Source: an uncultured Loktanella sp. (GTDB lineage Bacteria; Pseudomonadota; Alphaproteobacteria; Rhodobacterales; Rhodobacteraceae). From it: a DNA stretch of 64,000 bases. Both the position numbers and the translations under genes were made by a program. Shown here piece after piece: positions 17,018-26,585 of this stretch; position 1 is the first letter of the stretch; each line of letters begins with the position of its first letter. The notes under the pieces were generated by a model. That model did not search any database, was not told where the DNA came from, and was given only the letters and a program-made list of their open reading frames with translations. Where the stretch lies: positions 1 to 64,000 of the forward strand of contig CAKZNT010000048.1 in assembly GCA_937132065.1 (NCBI GenBank), given 5' to 3'.

Positions 17018-18307
17018 TCAGGCGAGCATCGTCATCGGGTTCTCAAGGTTGTCCTTGATCGCATTCAGCAAGTTCGCGGCCATCGCACCATCAATCACGC
17101 GGTGATCGACGGACAATGTCGTGGACATCACTGTGCCAACAGTAAGCTCACCATCGGCGCCGACAATCGGCTTTTTCGTGCCAGCACCAACCGCAAGAAT
17201 AGCGGAATGTGGTGGGTTGATGATCGCATCAAAGTTGTCGATTCCGAACATGCCGAGGTTTGAAATCGCGAAGCTGCCGCCCTGGAATTCGTGCGGCGCA
17301 AGCTTGCGGTCACGGGCACGGGTGGCGAGGTCCTTCATTTCAACCGATAGCGCGGACAGCGACTTCATCTCTGAATCGCGCAGAACAGGCGTGAACAAAC
17401 CGCCCTCAATCGCCACGGCAACAGCAACATCTGACTTGGTGAATTGCAGCGTGCGATCACCTGCCCAAACGGCGTTGGCTTCTGGCACTTGCTGCAACGC
17501 AAGCGCGCAGGCTTTGATCACGAAGTCATTCACCGACAGTTTCACGCCACGGCCCTCGAGTTGCTTGTTGAGCTGACCACGGAAGGCCAGCAGCGCATCA
17601 AGGTTGATATCGCGGCGCAGATAGAAATGCGGCACGGTTTGCTTGGCTTCTGTCAGGCGTGCAGCGATCGTTTTGCGCATGCCGTCCAGTTTCACTTCTG
17701 TAAACGGACGATCCGCAAAGGTCTTCAACACAACATCCGTTGATGGACCTGCCGCCATAGCTGCACCTGCTGGTGCGCTTGCAGCTGCTGCCGGAGCCGC
17801 CGCCGCTTTTGGCGCTGCCGTTGCGTTTTCAACATCGGCTTTGACAATGCGGCCATGTGGACCAGAACCCGCAATCGCAGAAAGGTCCAAACCCTTATCC
17901 GCCGCAATACGGCGTGCAAGAGGCGTTGCAAAAATACGCTCGCCGTCTTTCTTGGGCGCTGCTGGGGCTGGGGATGCGGCCGCTGGAGCTGCTTCCTCTT
18001 TTGGCGCAGGAGCCGCCGCAGCGGCAGGCGCTGCCGACGGTGAGCCAATATCAGACGCGCTTTCGCCGTCTTCAAGCAACACAGCAATGACAGCGTTCAC
18101 TTTAACGCCTTCAGTGCCTTCAGCGATCACGATCTTGCCGATCACGCCTTCATCGACGGCCTCGAATTCCATCGTCGCCTTATCGGTCTCGATTTCGGCC
18201 ATAATGTCACCAGAGGAGACAGTGTCACCCTCTTTTACGTGCCATTTTGCCAATGTGCCTTCTTCCATCGTCGGAGACAGGGCAGGCATCATAATTTCAA
18301 TAGGCAT
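17018..18307 (-). CDS. pdhC: Dihydrolipoamide acetyltransferase, pyruvate dehydrogenase E2
   Basis: E2 core of the pyruvate dehydrogenase complex, 429 residues. Domains in order: one lipoyl domain (about 1-78, lipoyl Lys43 in ETDKATMEF), an Ala/Pro-rich linker, a peripheral subunit binding domain ([19 protein letters not shown] to [11 protein letters not shown], about 125-160), a second linker, and the catalytic acetyltransferase domain ending with [12 protein letters not shown] (His and Asp of the active site). It lies 12 bases after pdhB, last gene of pdhA-pdhB-pdhC. Confidence 0.97.
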   Translation of the reverse strand: MPIEIMMPALSPTMEEGTLAKWHVKEGDTVSSGDIMAEIETDKATMEFEAVDEGVIGKIVIAEGTEGVKVNAVIAVLLEDGESASDIGSPSAAPAAAAAPAPKEEAAPAAASPAPAAPKKDGERIFATPLARRIAADKGLDLSAIAGSGPHGRIVKADVENATAAPKAAAAPAAAASAPAGAAMAAGPSTDVVLKTFADRPFTEVKLDGMRKTIAARLTEAKQTVPHFYLRRDINLDALLAFRGQLNKQLEGRGVKLSVNDFVIKACALALQQVPEANAVWAGDRTLQFTKSDVAVAVAIEGGLFTPVLRDSEMKSLSALSVEMKDLATRARDRKLAPHEFQGGSFAISNLGMFGIDNFDAIINPPHSAILAVGAGTKKPIVGADGELTVGTVMSTTLSVDHRVIDGAMAANLLNAIKDNLENPMTMLA

Positions 18308-18319
18308 GCTCGTATCTCC

Positions 18320-19711
18320 TTAACGGTACGTTACTTTTTTGCAGGCATCGACAACTTCATCAGCGGTCAACAGCGCGTGCTTTTCAAGGTTGGCAGCATA
18401 GGGCATCGGAACGTCCTTGCCTGTGCAGGTGATGACGGGCGCATCCAGATAATCAAACGCTTCTTGCATGATCACGCCGCTGATGTAGCCACCGACGGAG
18501 CCCTGCGGCCAGCCTTCTTCGACAGTCACACAGCGGTTTGTCTTCTTGACGGACGCAAGGATGGTCTCGGTGTCCATCGGACGCAAGGAGCGCAGGTTGA
18601 TCACCTCGGCGGAAATACCGTCTTCGGCCAGCTTGTCAGCGGCAGCCAGTGCATAAGTCATGCCGATCCCAAACGATACGATCGTCACATCGTCGCCTTC
18701 ACGTTCGATCTTGGCCTTGCCAAACGGAATGGTGAAGTCCTCAACGTCAGGCACGTCAAATGATTTGCCATACATGATTTCGTTCTCAAGAAAGATGACA
18801 GGGTTCGGGTCGCGAATGGCGGTCTTCATCAGACCTTTTGCATCGGCGGCAGAATAAGGCATCACAACCTTGAGGCCTGGAATCTGCATGAACCATGCTG
18901 CGAAATCCTGACTGTGCTGCGCACCCACACGGGCAGCCGCACCGTTTGGCCCACGGAACACCATCGGCGCACCCATCTGACCACCCGACATATACAATGT
19001 CTTTGCAGCAGAGTTGATGATGTGATCCATCGCTTGCAGGGCGAAGTTGAATGTCATGAATTCAACGATAGGGCGCAAACCTGCCATCGCGGAACCAACC
19101 GCGATACCTGTAAAGCCAAGCTCGGTGATTGGTGTGTCAACAACACGCTTTGCACCGAATTCATCCAACATACCCTGGGAGATTTTGTAAGCACCTTGGT
19201 ATTCGCCAACTTCTTCACCCATCAGGTAAACGGTGTCGTCGCGGCGCATTTCTTCGGACATGCCTTCGCGCAGTGCTTCGCGCACTGTCATTGATTTCAT
19301 CGGCGTGCCTTCGTCCCAGTCAGGGCTTTGGGGCACAGAGACAGCAACAGGCGCAGATGCAGCAGCGGTTGGCGCAGGGGCGGCCGCTTGCGCAGGGGCG
19401 GCCGCTTGCGCAGGTGCAGCAGCAGGTGCAGGCGCAGCAGAAGCCGTCTCAGCCGCAGAGGCATCTTCACCGTCCTCAAGCAGCACGGCAATCGCGACGT
19501 TAACTTTCACGCCTTCAGTGCCTTCCGCGATGAGAATTTTCCCGATGACGCCTTCGTCAACCGCTTCAAACTCCATCGTTGCCTTGTCTGTTTCGATCTC
19601 GGCCAAGATGTCGCCGCTTGATACGGTATCACCTTCTTTGACCAGCCATTTTGCCAGTGTGCCTTCCTCCATCGTCGGGGAAAGGGCGGGCATCAAAATT
19701 TCAATCGCCAT
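18320..19711 (-). CDS. pdhB: Pyruvate dehydrogenase E1 beta with N-terminal lipoyl domain
   Basis: 463 residues, about 130 longer than a plain E1 beta because it starts with a lipoyl domain (1-78, Lys43 in ETDKATMEF) and an Ala/Pro linker. The E1 beta part runs from about residue 138 ([15 protein letters not shown]) to the end, with [16 protein letters not shown], and [11 protein letters not shown] near the C-terminus. This fusion is typical of alphaproteobacteria. The lipoyl domain is nearly identical to that of pdhC. Three bases separate it from pdhA. Confidence 0.97.
   Translation of the reverse strand: MAIEILMPALSPTMEEGTLAKWLVKEGDTVSSGDILAEIETDKATMEFEAVDEGVIGKILIAEGTEGVKVNVAIAVLLEDGEDASAAETASAAPAPAAAPAQAAAPAQAAAPAPTAAASAPVAVSVPQSPDWDEGTPMKSMTVREALREGMSEEMRRDDTVYLMGEEVGEYQGAYKISQGMLDEFGAKRVVDTPITELGFTGIAVGSAMAGLRPIVEFMTFNFALQAMDHIINSAAKTLYMSGGQMGAPMVFRGPNGAAARVGAQHSQDFAAWFMQIPGLKVVMPYSAADAKGLMKTAIRDPNPVIFLENEIMYGKSFDVPDVEDFTIPFGKAKIEREGDDVTIVSFGIGMTYALAAADKLAEDGISAEVINLRSLRPMDTETILASVKKTNRCVTVEEGWPQGSVGGYISGVIMQEAFDYLDAPVITCTGKDVPMPYAANLEKHALLTADEVVDACKKVTYR
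19372..19407. repeat. 18-bp tandem repeat in the pdhB linker
   Basis: Two exact copies of an 18-base unit (GCGCAGGGGCGGCCGCTT on the plus strand) encode repeated APAQAA in the Ala/Pro linker of E1 beta. Such repeats may change copy number and so linker length. Confidence 0.8.
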
Positions 19712-19714
19712 GGC

Positions 19715-20716
19715 TTACGCCTCCACTTCTGCGTAAATATCAGTCCAAAGTTCAGCAAGATCAGGCTCGGGGCTTTCTTTCGCGAACTCAGCGGATTCAT
19801 TCACAATCGCTTTGATTTCTTTGTCGATGGCCTTGAGATCATCCTCGGACGCGTGCTTGCCAGTCAAAAGCAGATCGCGGACTTGCTCGATCGGATCGCG
19901 CTCGTCTTTCATCTTCTGGACTTCTTCGCGTGTGCGATACTTCGCAGGATCCGACATAGAGTGACCACGGTAACGGTATGTTTTCACTTCTAGAATGTAG
20001 GGGCCTTCGCCAGAGCGACAATGCGCAACCGCACGCTCGCCAGCGGCTTTCACAGCCAAGACATCCATGCCATCAACTTCTTCGCCCGGAATGCCATATG
20101 CCGCGCCGCGTTCCCAAAGGGACGGGGACTTGGTTGACCGTTTTACGCTCATGCCCATGGCATATTGGTTGTTCTCGATGACGAAAACCACGGGAAGGTC
20201 CCAAAGTTCGGCCATGTTATAGGCCTCGTAAACCTGACCTTGGTTCGCTGCGCCATCGCCAAAATAAGCGAATGTGACGCGCTTGTTGTCAAGATACTTG
20301 TCCGCAAATGCTAGACCGGCGCCAAGGGGAACCTGCGCGCCGACAATGCCGTGGCCACCGTAGAAATGCTTCTCCTTCGAGAACATATGCATCGAACCGC
20401 CCTTACCGCGCGAATACCCGCCTTCGCGCCCCGTAAGTTCGGCCATCACACCGTTAGGGTCCATGCCACAGGCAAGCATATGGCCGTGGTCGCGATAAGA
20501 TGTGACGCGCTTGTCACCTTCCTCTGCCGCAGCCTCAAGGCCGACAACAACGGCCTCTTGCCCGATGTAGAGGTGGCAAAAGCCGCCAATCAGGCCCATG
20601 CCATAAAGCTGGCCTGCTTTTTCTTCAAAACGCCGGATCAACAGCATTTCACGGTAATGTCCCAATAGCTCTTCAGCTGAGACGTTGGGTTTGGCAGCTG
20701 CCTTTTTGGCTGACAT
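19715..20716 (-). CDS. pdhA: Pyruvate dehydrogenase E1 alpha
   Basis: 333-residue thiamine-diphosphate subunit that decarboxylates pyruvate together with PdhB. The ThDP motif is GDGAANQGQVYEAYNMA (about residues 152-168), and the phospholoop-like YRYRGHSMSDPAKYRT follows near 250. GGAGGA precedes the ATG at 20716. First gene of the pdh operon; a palindrome lies in its upstream region (20745-20760). Confidence 0.97.
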   Translation of the reverse strand: MSAKKAAAKPNVSAEELLGHYREMLLIRRFEEKAGQLYGMGLIGGFCHLYIGQEAVVVGLEAAAEEGDKRVTSYRDHGHMLACGMDPNGVMAELTGREGGYSRGKGGSMHMFSKEKHFYGGHGIVGAQVPLGAGLAFADKYLDNKRVTFAYFGDGAANQGQVYEAYNMAELWDLPVVFVIENNQYAMGMSVKRSTKSPSLWERGAAYGIPGEEVDGMDVLAVKAAGERAVAHCRSGEGPYILEVKTYRYRGHSMSDPAKYRTREEVQKMKDERDPIEQVRDLLLTGKHASEDDLKAIDKEIKAIVNESAEFAKESPEPDLAELWTDIYAEVEA

Positions 20717-20744
20717 GCATTTCCTCCATCGCGAAAGTAAATTT

Positions 20745-20760
20745 AGTTTAGCATTAAACT
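20745..20760. promoter_or_regulatory. Inverted repeat upstream of pdhA
   Basis: AGTTTA-GCAT-TAAACT, perfect six-base arms around four bases, sits 29-44 bases upstream of the pdhA start, where an operator would overlap the promoter. The binding protein is unknown; the call is from symmetry and position only. Confidence 0.4.
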
Positions 20761-20839
20761 ATCTTTATCTCATTGGTTTGGAAAATGCGAGAGCCAATCT
20801 TACGCCAAGTCAAGTGATGGGTGGGGAGGGCGGATTTGC

Positions 20840-21139
20840 CTAGCGAATGACGATTTCGTCGGCGCGAATAAGACCAAGAACGTCACGCGCTTGTTGATCC
20901 AGAAGGTCCAGATCAAGGTAGCTGTCAGAAAGCCGGTGCGTCAGGTTTTCCATCTGGGCAACCTCAAACTCGATTTTAGCAAGCTCTTCCTGCAATGTGC
21001 GCTGCTCTGACAATATCTCGCCACGGCGGAAAACGCCGTAGTCACCCTGCACGGCGGCAAAGGTAAAGTAGAGGCCCAACAGAAGAGCCCCGACGAAATA
21101 AAAGAGAGTGCCCATCGCGGGGCGGCTGCGTCGTATCAT
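20840..21139 (-). CDS. FtsB/DivIC-type septum formation initiator
   Basis: A 99-residue bitopic membrane protein: basic N-terminus, one transmembrane segment (about residues 10-30, LFYFVGALLLGLYFTFAAV), then a heptad-rich coiled coil (LSEQRTLQEELAKIEFEVAQ). This is the shape of FtsB/DivIC, which scaffolds septal peptidoglycan synthesis. ATG 21139 has GAGG six bases upstream; an ATG at 21157 lacks spacing. Rhodobacterales commonly carry this gene between the glycolytic and pdh genes. Confidence 0.85.
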   Translation of the reverse strand: MIRRSRPAMGTLFYFVGALLLGLYFTFAAVQGDYGVFRRGEILSEQRTLQEELAKIEFEVAQMENLTHRLSDSYLDLDLLDQQARDVLGLIRADEIVIR

Positions 21140-21208
21140 TGTTTGCCTCGTTATCATCTCTTTTGGATGACTAGGGGCATGAATCGCATATTTGATTCGC
21201 CTTGGGAA

Positions 21209-21240
21209 TCCCTTTTCTGACGTTAGGGCCAGAAAAGGGA
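21209..21240 (-). terminator. Hairpin downstream of fructose-bisphosphate aldolase
   Basis: TCCCTTTTCTG (21209-21219) and CAGAAAAGGGA (21230-21240) form an 11-bp stem with a 10-base loop, 12 bases after the aldolase stop. The T tract on the minus strand is weak, so termination may be partial. Confidence 0.6.
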
Positions 21241-21252
21241 GGATCGCTGTAT

Positions 21253-22143
21253 TTATGCGATGGAGGCGGTGTAGATCGCGTCGATTGTCTTGGCGATGGT
21301 CGCGTTGAACGCCTCGTCGCTTTGCTGTGCGCTCAGACCTTCGGTCAAGGCGCGCGAGAAGCTGGCAATGATACCTTGGTTTTGTGCCAAACGCGCGTTC
21401 GCCTCGTCACGTGCATAGCCGCCCGAAAGTGCAACAACACGCACAACGCGCGGATGATCAACACATGCCGCATAGGTGTTGGCGACTTCTGGCAATGTCA
21501 GTTTGAGCATGACGTGGCTGTCTGCGGGCAGGGCATCGAGGTGGGCGAGAAGGGATTTCAGCAATAGTTGCTCTGCCGCGGCCTTGTCTTCGATGCTGAT
21601 TGTGACTTCTGGCTCGATGATTGGCACGAGGCCTGCGGCAACGATCTGGGCTGCGACTTCAAACTGCTGGGCAACAACGGCCTCGATCCCCTCGGGAGAG
21701 GCCGCATTGATGACCGAGCGCATCTTTGTGCCAAACATGCCAGCAGAAACCGCGCGGGCAAGCAACGTATCCAAGCCGTCGAGCGGCTTCATCAGTTGAA
21801 CCCCGTTGTGCGTGTCCATCAAGCCCTTGTCGACCTTAAGGAATGGGACAACTCCCTGATCTTCCCAAAGGCTTTGCGCGGCGGGCTTGCCTCCAATCTG
21901 GCGGTCCATCGTCATTTCAAACAGGATCGCGCCAACAACCTTGTCACCCTTGAAGGCAGGCGCGTTCACGATGCGGCTGCGCATCTGGTGCACCAGAGAG
22001 AACATTTCATCGTCGGTGTTGTAGGCGTCTTGCGTGATGCCATAAAGGCCAAGCGCCTTTGGCGTGGAGCCACCACTTTGATCAAGCGCTGCGATAAAGC
22101 CCTTGCCAGATTTAACTTGCGCGAACTGCTCTTGATTGATCAT
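21253..22143 (-). CDS. fda: Class I fructose-bisphosphate aldolase
   Basis: 296 residues of the metal-independent, Schiff-base class I aldolase used by many Rhodobacterales, interconverting fructose 1,6-bisphosphate with two triose phosphates. Family words: the N-terminal FIAALDQSGGSTPKALGLYG, VGAILFEMTMDRQIGG, FLKVDKGL (Lys of the active site region), LVPIIEPEVTI and VVALSGGYAR. It follows pgk on the same strand with an 86-base gap that contains a possible operator and -10 element. Confidence 0.95.
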   Translation of the reverse strand: MINQEQFAQVKSGKGFIAALDQSGGSTPKALGLYGITQDAYNTDDEMFSLVHQMRSRIVNAPAFKGDKVVGAILFEMTMDRQIGGKPAAQSLWEDQGVVPFLKVDKGLMDTHNGVQLMKPLDGLDTLLARAVSAGMFGTKMRSVINAASPEGIEAVVAQQFEVAAQIVAAGLVPIIEPEVTISIEDKAAAEQLLLKSLLAHLDALPADSHVMLKLTLPEVANTYAACVDHPRVVRVVALSGGYARDEANARLAQNQGIIASFSRALTEGLSAQQSDEAFNATIAKTIDAIYTASIA

Positions 22144-22188
22144 GTGATCCGGCTCCTATGAATGATTTCTCGTATCCATAGGGGCCAG

Positions 22189-22226
22189 ATCATATTTGCA
22201 CAATTCTGGTTACGCTACCGTTAGCG
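22189..22226 (-). promoter_or_regulatory. Candidate fda promoter with LacI-type palindrome
   Basis: On the minus strand a -10-like TATGAT (22189-22194) lacks a good -35. In its place, about 38 bases before the expected start, lies the dyad CGCTA-ACGG-TAGCG (22213-22226). An activator-bound dyad at this position would compensate for the poor -35. The dyad resembles the one at edd. Inference from sequence only. Confidence 0.4.
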
Positions 22227-22229
22227 CAA

Positions 22230-23408
22230 TCAAGCCGAAAGCGCCGCAACGCCCGGCAACTCTTTGCCTTCCATCCACTCAAGGAACGCGCCGCCAGCGG
22301 TCGAAATATACGTAAAGTCTTTTGCAACGCCTGCTTGGTTCAATGCGGCAACGGTGTCACCACCACCTGCAACCGAGGTAAGCTTGCCCGCTTTTGTCAA
22401 CTTTGCTGCCGCCTGCGCCGCAGTGTTGGTTGCCGCGTCAAACGGGGCGATCTCGAAGGCGCCAAGTGGGCCGTTCCAGACAAGCGTCTTCGCGGATTGC
22501 AGGACGTTTTCGATATAGGCAACCGTGGCAGGGCCAGCATCCAAAATCATCGCGTCCGCTGGGCAGGCGTTCGGGGCAACCGTCTCGCTGTCCGCACCTG
22601 CCTTGAATTCACGCGCCACAACAATGTCGCGCGGCAAGATTATCTCGCACCCAGCAGTTTCGGCTTTTGCCAGAATCTCGCGTGCGGTGTCCGCAAGGTC
22701 GTGCTCGCAAAGCGACTTGCCGACATCAATGCCCTGCGCGGCAAGAAACGTATTGGCCATGCCGCCACCGATCACAAGGTGGTTCACTTTGCCAACGAGG
22801 TTGCCAAGCAGGTCAAGCTTGGTCGAAACCTTTGCGCCACCTACAACGGCGACAACAGGGCGCTTTGGCGTGCCAAGTGCCGCGTCAAGCGCCGCAAGTT
22901 CCTCTGCCATCAAACGGCCCGCGCAAGACGGGCGCAGGGTCGCCACGCCAACGGTGCTTGCGTGGGCGCGGTGTGCCGCGGAAAACGCATCGTTCACGTA
23001 GATATCGCAAAGAGAGGCCAAGCGCTTGGCGAAGGCAGGATCGTTTGCTTCTTCGCCGGGGTTAAAACGCAGGTTCTCAAGCAGCAAAACCTCGTCGCCT
23101 TCCATGTCCTTGACCGCCTCACGGTAGTCGCTATCGGCAAATGTCACGGGCACGCCCAGCTCGTCGGCCACAAATGGCGCGATATGGATCAGGGACATCT
23201 CCGCGACGACCTTGCCCTTGGGGCGGCCATAGTGGGCCATCAAAATGACCTTACCGCCAGCGTCCTGAATGTCGTAAACCGTGTCGGCGATCCGTTCGAT
23301 GCGGGTCATATCTGTGACTTCGCCGTTTTCCATCGGCACGTTGATATCCACACGCACAAGCACGCGCTTGCCCTTCAGGTCCATATCGTCAAGCGTCTTC
23401 CAAGTCAT
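22230..23408 (-). CDS. pgk: Phosphoglycerate kinase
   Basis: 392 residues; transfers phosphate between 1,3-bisphosphoglycerate and ADP in glycolysis/gluconeogenesis. Motifs: [13 protein letters not shown] at the N-terminus, [30 protein letters not shown], and the C-terminal [16 protein letters not shown] 23408 is preferred over the longer open frame because GGAG precedes it and homology begins at [16 protein letters not shown]. It is divergent from the cyclophilin genes. Confidence 0.97.
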   Translation of the reverse strand: MTWKTLDDMDLKGKRVLVRVDINVPMENGEVTDMTRIERIADTVYDIQDAGGKVILMAHYGRPKGKVVAEMSLIHIAPFVADELGVPVTFADSDYREAVKDMEGDEVLLLENLRFNPGEEANDPAFAKRLASLCDIYVNDAFSAAHRAHASTVGVATLRPSCAGRLMAEELAALDAALGTPKRPVVAVVGGAKVSTKLDLLGNLVGKVNHLVIGGGMANTFLAAQGIDVGKSLCEHDLADTAREILAKAETAGCEIILPRDIVVAREFKAGADSETVAPNACPADAMILDAGPATVAYIENVLQSAKTLVWNGPLGAFEIAPFDAATNTAAQAAAKLTKAGKLTSVAGGGDTVAALNQAGVAKDFTYISTAGGAFLEWMEGKELPGVAALSA

Positions 23409-23540
23409 ATCAGTCTCCAAGGTAGCAGGATTTCGCCCTTCATTGCGGCAGATGTGCGGGCAGGTCAACCTCGTGCCTTGGCAATTGCTATCATGCGCCA
23501 TATGTAGCGGGGCAACGCGATACCTCTAAAGGAGCCCAAC

Positions 23541-24047
23541 ATGGCCGATATCAAAGATCCAGAAAACACAATCATCATGACCTTGACGGGTGGCGATGTG
23601 ATCATTCAGCTGCTGCCGGACGTAGCGCCTCTGCACACTGCGCGCATGAAAGAACTCGCACGTGCGGGCGCATACGACAACGTGGCATTCCACCGTGTGA
23701 TCGACGGCTTCATGGCGCAAACGGGCGATGTGCAGCATGCAAACATGGAAAAAGACTATAACCCGGGCCGTGCTGGCACAGGTGGGTCCGACCTCGGCGA
23801 TGTTCCTGCTGAATTCTCCAAGATCCCGCACGCGCGTGGCTCTTTGGGCGCAGCACGCTCCGCCAACCCGAACTCCGCAAACTCGCAGTTCTTCATCAAC
23901 TTCAAAGACAACGACTTCCTCAACGGGCAATATACCGTTTACGGCAATGTCATGTCTGGCATGGAACATGTTGACGCAATCGCAAAGGGCGAGCCACCTG
24001 CGAACCCTGACCGCATGATTTCTGTCAAGGTTGCCGCAGATGTTTAA
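23541..24047 (+). CDS. Cytoplasmic peptidyl-prolyl isomerase, cyclophilin type
   Basis: A 168-residue cyclophilin without signal peptide, catalysing cis-trans isomerisation of X-Pro bonds. The active-site region FHRVIDGFMAQTGD (Arg and Phe of the family) and NSANSQFFINF are intact. GGAG lies upstream of ATG 23541. Its last eight bases overlap the start of a second, exported cyclophilin, so the pair is probably co-translated. Confidence 0.94.
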   Translation: MADIKDPENTIIMTLTGGDVIIQLLPDVAPLHTARMKELARAGAYDNVAFHRVIDGFMAQTGDVQHANMEKDYNPGRAGTGGSDLGDVPAEFSKIPHARGSLGAARSANPNSANSQFFINFKDNDFLNGQYTVYGNVMSGMEHVDAIAKGEPPANPDRMISVKVAADV

Positions 24048-24582
24048 GCTCGCTGGTATTCTTGCCCTTGTGGCTGGCCCTGCGTTCGCAACGGGTCTCG
24101 AGATCGACGTCGCGGGCGAGGCCAACGGCACGATCAAGATCGACCTTTTCGAGGACACAGCCCCCCTTCACGTGGCGCAGATCGCAGCAATTGCAGCGGC
24201 TGGCGACTATGATGGCGTTGTGTTCCACCGTGTGATCGAAGGATTCATGGCGCAAACGGGTGACGTTCAATTCGGCAAAGGGGATGATATCTCCCGCGCT
24301 GGCATGGGCGGGTCCGAGCTGCCTGACATTCCTGCCGAGTTCTCTGAACTTTCGTTCGAGCGCGGCGTTGTTGGCATGGCACGTAGCCAGAACCCGAACT
24401 CTGCAAACTCGCAGTTCTTCATCATGTTTGACGAAGGGGCGTTCTTGAACGGCCAGTATACGATCGTCGGCAAAGTGACCGAAGGCATGGAAACTGTTGA
24501 TCAAATCAAGCTTGGCACTGGCGGCAATGGCGCTGTTGTTGGCGCGCCTGATGTGATGACAGCCGTGCGCGTTACCGAGTAA
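24040..24582 (+). CDS. Exported peptidyl-prolyl isomerase, cyclophilin type
   Basis: A 180-residue cyclophilin with an N-terminal signal peptide (MFKLAGILALVAGPAFA, about residues 1-17), hence a probable periplasmic folding helper. FHRVIEGFMAQTGD and NSANSQFFIMF show that the active site is intact. ATG 24040 lies within the 3' end of the cytoplasmic paralogue; a TTG at 24031 is in frame but would disturb the signal peptide start. Confidence 0.93.
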   Translation: MFKLAGILALVAGPAFATGLEIDVAGEANGTIKIDLFEDTAPLHVAQIAAIAAAGDYDGVVFHRVIEGFMAQTGDVQFGKGDDISRAGMGGSELPDIPAEFSELSFERGVVGMARSQNPNSANSQFFIMFDEGAFLNGQYTIVGKVTEGMETVDQIKLGTGGNGAVVGAPDVMTAVRVTE

Positions 24583-24590
24583 ATTAACCC

Positions 24591-24622
24591 ATAGCCCCCT
24601 CACAGTTTCGCGAGGGGGCTAT
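24591..24622 (+). terminator. Hairpin after the cyclophilin pair
   Basis: ATAGCCCCCTC (24591-24601) pairs perfectly with GAGGGGGCTAT (24612-24622) around a 10-base loop. There is no clear T tract, so it is called a terminator from stem strength and place between two transcription units. Confidence 0.7.
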
Positions 24623-24675
24623 GCGACACCGGTTTGCGCGGTCACACTCCACCCGATCATCGGACAGGAGACACC

Positions 24676-25644
24676 ATGCGCCTTTTGCACCTCATCGCCG
24701 CGTTTTGCCTTGCCAGTAGTCAAGCGCTGGCAAGCCCCGAATTCTGGGTGCATGAATGGCCCAACACCGACTTTGAAACCACCAGTCTACAAAGCTGGGT
24801 CGAGGTCTTGTCGGGCGGGCCGCAACGCGATGGGATCCCCGCGCTAGACGCCCCCACTTTCCAGAGTGTCGCGCAAGAAACCCGCCTGACGCGGCGCGAA
24901 CCTGTCATCACGCTTGAGATCGCAGGCGAGACCCCGCGGGCCTATCCGATCCGCTATCTGATGTGGCACGAGATCGTAAATGATACGGTCGGCAATCTGC
25001 CTGTGGCGGTGACGTTCTGCCCGCTGTGCAATTCGGGGATCACGTTTGACCGGCGCACGCCGGCTGGCACATTGACGTTTGGTGTTTCGGGCAAATTGCG
25101 CAACTCGGACATGATCATGTTTGACCGCGAAACCGAAAGCTGGTGGCAGCAGGCCATAGGCGAGGGGATCGTGGGCGACATGACGGGCACAACCTTGCAA
25201 ACCCTGCCGTCTTGGATGGAAAGCTGGGAGGTATTCACATCCCGCAACCCCGATGGGTGGGTGATGGCGCAACCCGACTTCAACCGCAACTACGGCGCAA
25301 ACCCTTACGTGCAATACGATAGCCTGTTTCGACCGTTCCTGTTTTCAGGCGATCTCCCGCCGCACGATGTGCCCGCTTTGGCGCGGGTGGTGCGGGTTGG
25401 GGATCGGGCGTGGCCGCTCACACGGTTAAGCGGTGACAACGTGCTCACCGAGGCAGGGATCACCCTGAGCATGACGCAAGGACAGGCCTCTGCACTTGAT
25501 GATGCGCGGATTTCAAAGGGCAAAGAGGTCGGCAATGTGCGGGTGCGCGACGGGCAAGGCAATGATCTGGCGCATGACGTCATGTTCGCCTTTGCCTTCC
25601 ATGCGTTCTGGCCCGAGGGCATCTGGATGTTAGGCACGCAGTAG
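24676..25644 (+). CDS. DUF3179 domain protein, exported
   Basis: A 322-residue protein with signal peptide (MRLLHLIAAFCLASSQALA). The DUF3179 core includes YPIRYLMWHEIVNDTVGN, VTFCPLCNSGI, and FGVSGKLRNSDMIMFDRETESWWQQ. The CPLCN pair of cysteines is invariant in the family and could bind a metal or form a redox pair. Function is not established. ATG 24676 follows AGGAGA. The gene stands alone between a hairpin and the permease gene. Confidence 0.88.
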   Translation: MRLLHLIAAFCLASSQALASPEFWVHEWPNTDFETTSLQSWVEVLSGGPQRDGIPALDAPTFQSVAQETRLTRREPVITLEIAGETPRAYPIRYLMWHEIVNDTVGNLPVAVTFCPLCNSGITFDRRTPAGTLTFGVSGKLRNSDMIMFDRETESWWQQAIGEGIVGDMTGTTLQTLPSWMESWEVFTSRNPDGWVMAQPDFNRNYGANPYVQYDSLFRPFLFSGDLPPHDVPALARVVRVGDRAWPLTRLSGDNVLTEAGITLSMTQGQASALDDARISKGKEVGNVRVRDGQGNDLAHDVMFAFAFHAFWPEGIWMLGTQ

Positions 25645-25682
25645 CGCTTGACTTCATAGGCGCCAAGCGGTCCCTTGCCGCA

Positions 25683-26585
25683 ATGGAACGCAAAACACAA
25701 ATTGATACATTCGGCGCCTTCGCTCTCACGGGCTTTGCGTTTCTGCTGGCCTTTAATCAGGTTGTGATCAAGGTCACAAACGGCGGATTACAGCCGGTTT
25801 TCTTTGCAGGGGTGCGCTCTGCGGGGGCGGTTTTGTGCATTTACATCTGGATGCGCTGGCGGGGCATCCCGTTACAATTCGACAAAGGGACAATCATATT
25901 CGGCATTGTCACAGGCATCGTTTTTGCGTTTGAATTCATGCTGTTATTTATCGCTCTTGATCTAACGACGGTCGGGCGGTCGGGGGTGATCTTTTACTCA
26001 ATGCCGCTCTGGCTGACGCTGCTTGCACACTTCTTTGTGGCCGATGACAAGCTCTCGACGCAGAAACTGATTGGCCTCGGGTTCGCGCTGGCAGGGGTCG
26101 CATGGGCGATCTTGGCGCGTGATAGCGGTGAGGCAAATATCTGGGGCGATCTCGCCGCGTTAGGGGCGGCTATCGGTTGGGCGATTACCGCACTTTTGGC
26201 AAAGGCATCTCCGCTCTCGAAAGTGCGCCCCGAAATGCAATTGATGTGGCAAGTCGCAATCTCTGCGCCGATCCTGCTTATCGCGTCGCTCTTTTACGGT
26301 GAGTTGATCCGCGACCTTGCTCCGATCCACATCTGGGGGGTCGCGTTTCAAATCGTTGTTGTGGTGAGCGCGGGCTTTATCTTCTGGCTATGGCTGCTCT
26401 CGATTTATCCAGCCAGCGGGGTGGCCTCGTTCAGCTTTCTGTCGCCCGTGCTAAGTGTCGGGCTCGGGTGGCTTTTGCTCGACGAAGTTGTCGGGATAAA
26501 CCTGCTCGGCGCGCTCGTTCTGGTGGCCATCGGGATTCTCCTGATCAATCGGCCTAGGAAGGCTAGCGCAACAAATCCGTCATGA
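25683..26585 (+). CDS. EamA/DMT-family permease
   Basis: A 300-residue inner membrane protein with about ten hydrophobic segments in two EamA repeats, the drug/metabolite transporter superfamily. Such proteins usually export amino acids or small metabolites; substrate cannot be read from the sequence. The second repeat shows the WAITALLAKASPLSK and SPVLSVGLGWLLLDE elements. Its 3' end overlaps the converging GNAT gene by 23 bases, so no terminator lies between them. Confidence 0.9.
   Translation: MERKTQIDTFGAFALTGFAFLLAFNQVVIKVTNGGLQPVFFAGVRSAGAVLCIYIWMRWRGIPLQFDKGTIIFGIVTGIVFAFEFMLLFIALDLTTVGRSGVIFYSMPLWLTLLAHFFVADDKLSTQKLIGLGFALAGVAWAILARDSGEANIWGDLAALGAAIGWAITALLAKASPLSKVRPEMQLMWQVAISAPILLIASLFYGELIRDLAPIHIWGVAFQIVVVVSAGFIFWLWLLSIYPASGVASFSFLSPVLSVGLGWLLLDEVVGINLLGALVLVAIGILLINRPRKASATNPS

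Noticed and set aside
22155-22182. CCTATG/CATAGG hairpin over the fda ribosome site
   Set aside because: A six-pair stem with a 16-base loop is weak and A/T rich; not enough for a claim of translational control.
22335-23507. 390-codon plus-strand frame opposite pgk
   Set aside because: Antisense shadow of a highly biased GC-rich gene; composition is Arg/Cys/His rich and matches no family, while pgk on the other strand is certain.
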